Positions 56,616-64,000 of a stretch of 64,000 bases of DNA are shown in pieces; positions within the stretch are counted from its first letter, which is position 1; each line of letters starts with the position of its first letter. The notes beneath the pieces were generated by a model that was not told the DNA's origin, ran no database searches, and worked only from the letters and a program-made list of their open reading frames with translations. This stretch comes from Ligula intestinalis (Eukaryota; Platyhelminthes; Cestoda; Diphyllobothriidea; Diphyllobothriidae), in NCBI GenBank assembly GCA_036362985.1, contig JAYGXS010000004.1, positions 28,500,362 through 28,564,361 on the forward strand. The letters are read 5' to 3'. The translations under genes were made by a program, and so were the position numbers.

Positions 56616-56757
56616 AATATCAATGTATATGAATGTATGTGCTTCGCCGATCTAGTATAGGAACAATTAAGTTTCGCTTTGCCCAGGAGCTCGCAACGTA
56701 AACCGTCACATAATGACTAGGATGATATGATGAAATGGATCCGACAAAGCAAAGGGA

Positions 56758-56802
56758 GACCGGAATGGCCATGTCTGGCTTATTAACCGTCATCAGCCAG
56801 TC
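56758..56802 (-). ncRNA. S-HHR SINE hammerhead-like motif, core mutated
   Basis: Minus strand: GACTGG, CTGATGA, stem II CGGTTAATAAGCC, GACA instead of GAAA, TGGCCAT, T, CCGGTC. The GAAA change should abolish cleavage. Confidence 0.5.
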
Positions 56803-56937
56803 ATACGCAATCTCAAGGATTGGGACCGCCGAGATTTGAACCCGGGACATTTGGTCATTGAGGTCAATACTCTACCACTAGTCGCTCAAATGTCCCGGGT
56901 TCAAATCTCGGGGGCTCCAACCCTCGAGATTTGGCAT

Positions 56938-56982
56938 GACTGGCTGATGACGGCTAATAAGCCAGAAATGGCCATTCCGGTC
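56938..56982 (+). ncRNA. S-HHR SINE hammerhead-like motif, well preserved
   Basis: GACTGG, CTGATGA, stem II GGCT-AATA-AGCC flanked by a C/A mismatch, GAAA, TGGCCAT, T, CCGGTC. Stem I is 6 bp with one G-U, and stem III is the ATGGCCAT palindrome. All invariant core bases are present. Confidence 0.6.
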
Positions 56983-57009
56983 TCCCTTTGCTTTGTCGGA
57001 TCCACTACA

Positions 57010-58160
57010 TAAATGTATATATTGCCTAAGATAGGTGATAAATCTGTAGTTCGGTTGTAGGACTTCCTAAGTATGTAGGGAGACACCTTTGCGAATAATA
57101 GCGTCGTGGGCTCAACAGTAACATCGGCAGATCTCCAAGAGTCTTGGTTTGGTGCATCAACATTTATCGGTTAAAGTAGGGGGGAGGACGAGTCCTAATA
57201 CTCGCCGCGGACAGGTGTGTTGAAAAAAAACAGATTCGGAAGAAGGACTGCGATATTTGTCCCCCCCCCCCGCTCTTCCACCCTCCCTCCCCCTCCATTG
57301 CTTCAGCAGACAGGACCTACGAGAGAACAGGGGTTCTATTGTTTATGTGCATTTCTGACACGCGGGACGAGTACTCCAGTGCACCGGTTTGCACGTGGCT
57401 GAAGAGATGTGCAAGAGAGAGAAAAGGTCAGTTCTGACAAGGCGAGGTATGCGATGAAAAAGGGGCTCGTGGGCTACTTCCTCTGTGCGTGTGTCGGAGT
57501 GACTAATGTTCTCTGCGGGCAGCGAGTAGGTGGCAGACAGTAGAGACGGAGACCATGCGTCACGACAGCCAGCCACTGCGGTGCCGTCCAGTCTCGTTTC
57601 TAGCCGGTTTGACTCAGACCAGCCACTGGCAGAGGGAGAGAGAGAGACAAGCGAGTCGAGCCTCCCGAATACAGCACAGAATTCCCCTCAATATAGGCGA
57701 AAAACGCGCCCAGAAGGTGTAGCATGACACACAGCGATAGGCAGGACTGAGAAGGTTGGTAGCCCCTTCAGAACGAAGGTCAAACGAAAAAATGGCCTGC
57801 TTATTAATGCCTGACGGCGTCGGAGGACAGGTGGTGTAACACCTGTAGACGGCAGCTGTGCCCATGCACACCGTTAAATGTCTTAACTTTTCATACCAAG
57901 CGAAATGTACCAGGTGTGGGAACAGAAGCAGCAGATGGATGGCGACGCGATGCCGTCTCCCCATAAATAAACTCGTTCATGCGCAATTGACGACTGCCCT
58001 CAATGTTGTGGATGTTGTCGCTTGCGAAAACCCGCTCTTCAGTGGACAGTATAAAAAGAGGTCAGTTCTCAGCCCGACGGTCCAAGAGGCGCGACCACTA
58101 GACCTTACGTGAGCAGCGTCCCCAAATAGGCCAGCAACTACGGCCAGGCCGAAGACCTGC
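57010..58160. other. no gene recognised
   Basis: A poly-C run at 57260-57271 and GC-rich ORFs without family. Confidence 0.4.
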
Positions 58161-58167
58161 AAAGGTC

Positions 58168-58176
58168 AAGAAGAAG

Positions 58177-58208
<32 letters not shown>

Positions 58209-58450
58209 GAAGAAGAAGAAGAAGAAGAAGAAGAAGAAGAAGAAGAAGAAGAAGAAGAAGAAGAAAGCATGTCAATCACCGGAATCATAGTTTTATTCGT
58301 CTGAGCTCTCGAACTCTTCTGGAAGTCCATCATCAGAGATAAAAGCGTCAACGAAAAACAAGCAACACTTACAGGGGACAGGAGCCAATCAACCGTTAAA
58401 GCATTGATCTATACGTCTTCTTCTCCATTTATACGCATGCCTGGAATGCG
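58168..58450 (-). mobile_element. PLE-B-related tail with long GAA tract
   Basis: About 98 bp of (GAA)n at 58168-58265 lies directly beside a reverse PLE-type tail (AATAAAACTATGATTCCGGT GATTGACATG). Hammerhead-like motif on the minus strand 58340-58299: TCT, exact CTGATGA, stem II GGACTT/GAGTTC, GAGA, GCTC, AGA. Stem III here is AGCT rather than ACGT. Confidence 0.6.
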
Positions 58451-58626
58451 GATATTTGCCTCAATTCGTGAGTACTCGGAGAATTAAGTAACAAGAGAAA
58501 ACCGCGTTCTAATACTGTTAATCGTTACTCCCTGTTGCCTTTTGCGACGGAGGAAAACGGTGAAAAAAAACAGCATAACCGCGAGTTCATAGGTAACACC
58601 GTTTCCAAAAAGATGAACGGGCAACA

Positions 58627-59092
58627 ATAGTTTATGTAGTGCACCTCATGTACCCCTAGTTCCAACATTTTGTTCTATCGGGGTTTTATGGGTGGGGAGT
58701 TAGGATAGGCAGTGGAATATACTTTAATAACTGCTATATGCATTTTATTTTACTGTATTTAGAAATTTCGTTTCTTTAAATTCCTGAAAAAAGTAGAAAT
58801 GGTAGTTAGGTTGTCTATTGAAACTAACCTGAGGTCCAACTTACCGTTCTGGAGTTAGATTAGTAAAGTCTGCGGCGCAGAGCGCCGCGCACACGCTCAA
58901 TTTACATGCGGAAAAAACTTATTCTCAGCGGCCGCAGGAAAAAAGTAAACTACATTTTCCCCTTTGCACCTACTTCTACACATTTCCTTCACTGCGTATC
59001 CTATTTCGCCACCTTCAAAACCCCTGTAACCACCGGTTCCGTATGACAAAGTGCTGGGACTAGGGGGTATACGAGGTGCACTACTTTAACTG
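58627..59092. mobile_element. M1 MITE, complete copy
   Basis: The inverted ends are TTATGTAGTGCACCTCAT and AAAGTAGTGCACCTCGTAT, then CCCCTAGTTCCA / CCCCTAGTCCCAGCA. The interior has TACCGTTCTGGAGTTAGATT, the reverse of the 44-kb copy. No ORF. Confidence 0.65.
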
Positions 59093-59379
59093 CCCTTGCT
59101 GATGAACGCTTCCGTCACCAACTCCATTATGTAGCCAACTCCTCTGTCCACCCACTGGCAGCTCGACGTGCTGCTTTTGGGGTAGAGTGCAACCAGGCGA
59201 CGGGTTAAATACGATAGGCAGGCTGATAGCGCTGACAGTCAGTGTGAGGACGTTCGCGCATCACATGCTCGTCAAGGCATGCATGCATGCACTGCAACAA
59301 ATGCCAGATGGACAATTAACCTCAGTTACTTTTTAGATGATTGGCCGTGGCTGGCGCCTGAGAGTGGGAAATGAGAGCG

Positions 59380-59590
59380 AGAGAGAGAGAGAGAGTTGAT
59401 AATTCAGCGCATTTTATCGCCACTGCAAACAATCTGACGCGCCTGAGCCCATCGCGATGCGCTAAAAGCCGTGGGGCTTGGAAGGTTGACGCCTAACGGG
59501 CTAATTCGGAGCGCGCAGTCAGTCTAGTGGGTGTTTTTGTGTGGAGTGGCCGATTGAGAGTCAGGCTGCAGTGGCTTCTGTATAATGTAC
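59380..59590 (-). repeat. R1 family repeat, 3' half
   Basis: Minus strand: CACTGCAGCCTGACTCTCAA, CCACTCCACACAAAAACACC, CACGGCTTTTAGCGCATCGC and GCGTCAGATTGTTTGCAGTG. It abuts the LINE 3' end at about 59590. A (GA)n run lies at 59380-59396. Confidence 0.6.
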
Positions 59591-60338
59591 TTGTTACGGC
59601 TGTGATCATGCCTGATCTAGCCAGCCTCAATGATGTCACGAACTGTACTCCTCTAAGCATGGCGATTGGCGGCAGCCGATCCGGAAAGCTCCACCCAGTC
59701 TCTTCCCAAGCGACGGAGACCGCAGATAGGTCCAAGAACTACTTCCATGGCTTGATGGACGGTTTCGAGCGAAGTCTTCAGCTGTCCTCCTCTTCGACGC
59801 CCCAAGGTGAGCTGCGGCACCGGATTCAGGGCAGCATAGCAAAGTTCTTGGGGCGGAAGACGGAGAACGTGCCCGAACCACCTCAGTCGCCTTTCTTGAA
59901 TGGCCTGAGATATCCTCGCGATACGACTGCAGCGAGTGCGGACTGTCTCGTTCGAGATAAAGTCCGTATACTTAACTGGCAGGATGGTCCCCAGGCAGCG
60001 GTGGTCGAAGACCTCCAGTCTTCCTCAGCTTCAGCGCGTAAACTTCAGCATCTACATCCATAGAAGAGGACTGACAGGATGAATACACGAATCTCCCTGG
60101 CGATGGGGATGTCACGTCGGATCCATAGGCACTTTCGGAGTATTGACAAAACCCAGCGAGCAGTATAGATGCGGCAGAAAATGTCCTGCTCGCTCTGCGC
60201 ATTAGGTAGCAGCGTCGCCCCGAGGTATTTAAAGGTGTCCACTTCTTCAAGTTGATGGCCATTAATTCCCAGGGATGCCTTCTTTTGATCAGGGATGCAG
60301 CTCGAGATTAACTTAGTATTTCCGGTATTTATGGACAT
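59590..60338 (-). mobile_element. LINE fragment, RT C-terminal half
   Basis: Minus strand: KASLGINGHQLEEVDTFKYL, GATLLPNAQSEQDIFCRI, RKCLWIRRDIPIAREIRV (60300-60080). After a frame change it reads LEVFDHRCLGTILPVKYTDF, RIARISQAIQERRLRWFGHV, LRLPPQEL and RRLGRDWVELSGSAAANRHA. This is the thumb and C-terminal domain of an RTE/CR1-like element, homologous to 12.7-13.2 kb. 5' truncated; broken by at least one frameshift. Confidence 0.75.
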
Positions 60339-60389
60339 GTGTCTTCTGCGGCACTTCTCAAGTCATGGGGTCCGCCGACTCAGACGTGG

Positions 60390-60650
60390 CAGTACACCTA
60401 GGCGCTGTTCCAGCCCCGACAGCCAACTGCCCCCTCTCCCGTCTCCGGTCTTCTTGACAATTCGTCATGAAACTGGACTCAGGAGAGTGTAGTAGACGCT
60501 AAGCCTGTCTACTACAACTATACTGCAATTTACGCGGACGTCAACGTCCCTTCTGTGGGGCACATGGTGTATGTCGTCGAACGCAGATGGCAAACTGTGG
60601 GTTGACGGTCTTGGGAATATGCTAGGCACGTGATGAAGCGTCAATATCAG
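60390..60650 (-). repeat. R1 family repeat, diverged
   Basis: TCTCCCGTCTCCGGTCTTCT followed by the GTAGTAGACGCTAAGCC region and the GGCACATGGTGTATGTCGTC block mirror the 45.7-45.9 kb copy. The ORF is not maintained. Confidence 0.45.
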
Positions 60651-60757
60651 CATCTACCGGCATCTTACTGAACATTGTGAACAGGGAATATAACTGTTAG
60701 TAGGGGTATTTGGGTAGATTTGAATAAAAAATTTGACTTAATTGTGAAAAAAAACGC

Positions 60758-60832
60758 AGTGGCCACGGTGGGATCCGAACCCAGGCCAAAAAGGTGAAGA
60801 CTAACGCCCTAGCCAACTGAGCTACGAAACCC
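60758..60832 (-). repeat. tRNA-like SINE head
   Basis: Minus strand: A-box TAGCTCAGTTGGCTAGGGCG and B-box GGTTCGGATCCC, with a T-stem TGGG/CCCA. The anticodon and acceptor stems do not pair, so this is not a working tRNA. Confidence 0.5.
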
Positions 60833-60889
60833 TCCCCCTCCCCAACCCGAGAGCCGTTAATTTAATCGCATTTGGGTCATCTGGTGGAT

Positions 60890-61065
60890 TCTTGATTGGT
60901 TGTTAAAGAAATCCTGCTTGTGCAGACGATTCACTACATCAGAATGGCTGGATTCCATACGCTGCAGTCGGCTGGAGGTGTAAATTGATCCTAATTCAAT
61001 TCTATTTGCAGCTCCCGACGGGGGCCTCCTAGCTCAGGTGGCTGGAGCGTTAGGTTAGGTGCCAG
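60890..61065 (+). repeat. tRNA-like dispersed repeat R3, copy 3
   Basis: AAGAAATCCTGCTTGTGC, GGCTGGATTCCATACGC and CCTCCTAGCTCAGGTGGCTG align with 1735-1900 and 46590-46750. It is interrupted after the A-box region. Confidence 0.5.
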
Positions 61066-61079
61066 CTAGCAGGCAGCTA

Positions 61080-62400
61080 GCATACAGGCAGCGAGCCGCT
61101 CTTACGGCAGGCTATCGATCGGCCTACACGGTCTAACGCATACTAACCGTCAATCAATCAATTAAATGTTAAGTTGCATCCAGCCGTTGAGTCACCAGCC
61201 AATCATGCCACTAGCCACGCCAGGCCAGAAGCTGATTGGCCCGAAGGACATAGTTTACACGCGTTTGTTGCTCTAAATATGTTGCATCTACTACGCTCAA
61301 AGATTTCTGCTTTCGCCCACTTCTTATCGTGTTCTTCCTTGGGGGACTCACACGAGGCGTAATTAGGCGGTGACATCTCGACCTTGGCTACCGTTACAAC
61401 ACGGTGGCTGTAGAGGAGCCTTCCCCTTGCTGGCGTGGGGTTTTAATCTCACCGAGGTCTTTTACCAGTGGGTTAAATTAATATAACTGTTGATTAACTA
61501 ACTAAAACATATCCAGAAAGTGTCTGTCGCGCCGCAGCTGCAAAACTGTTACGAACACGCCTTCGTCTTCCGTTAGGCCACAGTCATCAAATTGTACGCT
61601 TGGATGATTTTCCACAGCCTCTAACCGGCAACAGTACACTAGTGTGATCAGTGAACTATTAACATGTACGATTTTCGCATCTCTGCGAGTGATACCACGT
61701 TTGTGTAGGTAGGCCATTGGCACACTCGCACCGACGGGTTAACTATCACGTACTTTTTCAACCGCCACTCAGGCGACATCAGGATCATCCGGTCCCGCAG
61801 GCAGCTGAAAATAAATTGATTTGTGAGCTACCAGAGGTTGGTTTTCTTCAGCATAAGGATTGAAGAAGCAGCTTCCCTTGTGCTCCCCTCCCCCCTCCCC
61901 CGGATCAAGAAGGGCCGCTCGTTCTCTGCTCCAACATATCACGCCTACCAGTCGCCTTGTAAGTTGAACTTAGCGCCGTATCGCGCAGAATCGCTCACCT
62001 CTGCAACATAAGCCGTAAAACTATGGAGAGTTTGATATAGTAGTTCAAAAGTCGGGATGTAAGCACGATACTGTGGCGTAGTCAGACCATCATCTGATGT
62101 TACGTACCCCTAAGTGAATAATTGACATACGAAAGGGGTGCATTTAACAAAAAAGTCTATTTTACAAACATATGTCTTCGACAATTAATCCTCGGGCCTG
62201 TGCAATTGCAATGATAATGAAAGAAAGAAAGTTCGTATCGACACCGATACGAACCAACGAGTCGATCTCAACGAAGCCTTTCAGGTTGCCTACCGGATGC
62301 CAGCCAACTTCTCTAGGGGTCTGCGCCAGCAACAGCTGAGGCAATGGCTATACGGCTAGTGATGTGTTGTTAGAAGACGCTAATACAAGCATTCAGGGTA
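61080..62400. other. no gene recognised
   Basis: Non-coding, no repeat recognised. Confidence 0.4.
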
Positions 62401-62420
62401 CCTGCTACTATTCTAACTAT

Positions 62421-62462
62421 ATCTCTGAAAACGAATCCACAACGGATCTCGAAACGTCAGGC
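62421..62462 (+). ncRNA. PLE-B orphan tail hammerhead-like motif
   Basis: Stem II GAATCC-ACAAC-GGATCTC, GAAA, CGTC and AGGC are intact. The core has drifted to CTGAAAA, and stem I upstream reads ATCT. The tail continues GAATAAAAGTGTTGTCCCAG and a TCG-TTT end. Inactive. Confidence 0.5.
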
Positions 62463-62519
62463 GAATAAAAGTGTTGTCCCAGTGATTGAGTCGTTTTTTT
62501 CTCAGTACAAGCATTCTTA

Positions 62520-63800
62520 ATTCCGTGGACAACGCCGACGCCAGGTGGTGGTCGCATGTCGCCCCTACCCCTGGTTACTGCTGTTTACTCCGCGTACTCG
62601 ACCCATGACCAATACTTACAGCCTATCCTATTCCCCCCCCCCTTCACCCAGTGCAACGACATCTTCATGCTAATCTCACCATGCAGGTGGTGTGAAAACG
62701 AGGAGTTTTAATCATGAGTCATTTACCAGCCCCGTCCCACTCTACTATTTCCACTATCAATGTAATTGCACGGGCCCCTTTATGAATTGCCGAAAAGATG
62801 TGTTTGCCAAACAGGTTTTGCACGTTAAGCCTGCGAATATTTACCGAAATTCAAATACATGCAGAATGAGTGGAAAACGAGGAAGAAAAGCGTATGACCT
62901 GTGTCTGCAAACCTTTACTTCACGTGAAGCGACATGCATCAAGGGAAGGCTGGACAGAGAGATAGTGATGGGGGTGGGCGTCTTCGAAGGTCACAGCAAC
63001 CAGCTTGCTAGACAACTAACTAGCTCCGACTCACGCCCAAAGAGAGTTGGAAACAGGCGACATTGGCCACACACCACGTAGACCACAAGTGCATTTGACG
63101 TAATCATTGCATGGATTTTGACAGACAGACAGCACCACCCATGTCTCACAGAATAGGAAGCTGCACTTTTAAGAATTAAAAAGCGCAAACCGAGAAACGG
63201 GTATGCAACAGACAAATTTCCCAATCTCAGTTATTTAAAATGCTTATCATGTGAGAGCGCGAGGGTATAACTGACTGCAACTTAGTGGCGCGGTAGCTCC
63301 ACACCAGATGAAAGTGAAATACCTAGCGCATGGTACTTCGCGTCGTAAAAGTGCATAGTAATTTGATTTGCGTTTTGCAGCAAGCTACTTCCTACCTCCG
63401 GTAGCAGGAATCGCAATTGAACTACCTAAACAGAGTAAAGTAACCGGATAAAAATCTCAGAGGCAGACCGATAATGACATGGGTGAGTCGAGGAGCAACA
63501 TTTCAGACAAAGTCACGACTTCATCAGTCGGCCATATCCCCGACCAGTGTTTGAGTTTGGACAAAAAGCGCTAAACACATGCAAATCGCGTGATCTACAG
63601 GGCCAAACCGAGAGTTGCCGCGTAAAACTGAGCGTTCACTGACTCTATCATTTTAGGCTCCGTGTACGTAAGTCTTTTAAGCAAAATCTCAAATCAATGG
63701 AATGTTTATGCAACAGCTTAACGATTATATCCTATAAGAATTACGACCCGTATTAGTGCACCAGAAGGCAATCATCCTCGTCAAAGGGAGATCCGCTAAC
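62520..63800. other. no gene recognised
   Basis: A 129-codon frame at 62692-63081 (+) has no domain. Poly-C run at about 62632-62642. Confidence 0.4.
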
Positions 63801-63814
63801 AGTCGTAGGTATGT

Positions 63815-64000
63815 GGTAGCGTGACAGTTCGACCGTCGCTCTCGACGATGTCCACCACGAGCTTCAGCAAGCTGAAGCAACGCTGGGACTCCCGCGGGAT
63901 TATAGCAAGAGTAAACTTGCGGAGAATCTACCTCACCCCCTCATTACCCCCACACCTAAACCCAGTGTCAAGACAGAAGTCAAGAAGACCGAAGATGGGG
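63815..64000 (+). repeat. R1 family repeat, 5' part with ORF, runs off the right edge
   Basis: The frame STMSTTSFSKLKQRWDSRGI, IARVNLRRIYLTPSLPPHLN, PVSRQKSRRPKMG is open to the window edge and matches the ORF at 45.7-45.9 kb. Confidence 0.6.

Larger units (their letters stand above)
56640..57005. repeat. S-HHR SINE pair, head to head palindrome
   Basis: Left copy reverse, right copy forward. Arms 56738-56854 and 56888-57003 are near-identical inverted sequences. The spacer holds an A-box-like GACTAGTGGTAGAGT on the minus strand, and both copies share the B-box GGGTTCAAATCTCGG. The left copy also extends through the distal region (GCGTTGCGAGCTCC type) shared with 52.1 and 52.4 kb. Confidence 0.7.

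Noticed and set aside
59527..60063. 178-codon plus-strand ORF as a gene
   Set aside because: It is the antisense of a LINE C-terminal region whose minus-strand translation is clearly conserved; the same antisense ORF appears at 12717-13073.
60758..60832. Functional tRNA gene
   Set aside because: A and B boxes are good, but the acceptor and anticodon stems do not pair.
63493..63530. CTGATGA with a perfect AGTC-GT-GACT hairpin and a later GAAA on the minus strand, as a further hammerhead
   Set aside because: Six unpaired bases separate the hairpin from GAAA, and no stem I or stem III can be drawn.

Overview
The window looks like repeat-packed DNA from a flatworm, most likely a cestode of the large-genome diphyllobothriidean type. 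That is an inference from the Penelope-like element (PLE), LINE and SINE families and the long introns; no species marker is visible. There are two assembly gaps (10 N at 14777 and 100 N at 31999). I see no rRNA, no convincing functional tRNA, no CRISPR array and no bacterial or viral operon.

Mobile DNA dominates. The left end holds the 3' part of a Penelope-like retroelement (PLE-A: reverse transcriptase, then GIY-YIG endonuclease, about 3-1406). Three decayed 3' ends of a second family (PLE-B) lie near 4.3-5.3, 7.9-8.8 and 38.6-39.3 kb, and further orphan PLE-B tails are scattered through the window. LINE fragments lie at 12.7-13.2, 24.6-24.85, 40.1-40.7, 44.6-45.1, 55.9-56.2 and 59.6-60.3 kb. 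DNA-transposon-like elements with inverted ends lie at 26.8, 42.8, 44.0, 51.4 and 58.6 kb. A roughly 550-bp family with a conserved short ORF (called R1 here), a second unclassified family (R2), tRNA-headed SINEs and many microsatellites fill most of the rest.

The main discovery candidate is a set of hammerhead-ribozyme-like motifs. They occur in four or five unrelated sequence contexts: downstream of PLE-A, in PLE-B tails, in a tRNA-derived SINE (S-HHR), in both arms of an inverted repeat near 49.8-50.0 kb, and less completely at 52.6 kb. In PLE-B, the SINE and the 49.8-kb repeat, the segment between GAAA and the cleavage site is a self-complementary palindrome, as expected for ribozymes that work as paired dimers. 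Hammerheads are known in PLEs and in the Schistosoma Sm-alpha SINE-like repeat. The copies here, especially the SINE, may be an undescribed parallel system.

One host gene is supported on the minus strand. Exons at 55245-54765, 29247-27984 and 13747-13482, and possibly 9710-9396 and 9325-9176, are bounded by consensus splice sites, and their intron phases fit in that order. They encode a Ser/Pro-rich protein with tyrosine motifs. I cannot identify it; a cytoplasmic signalling or scaffold protein (possibly an Abl-kinase-like tail) is only a hypothesis. The introns between these exons carry nearly all of the mobile DNA described here.
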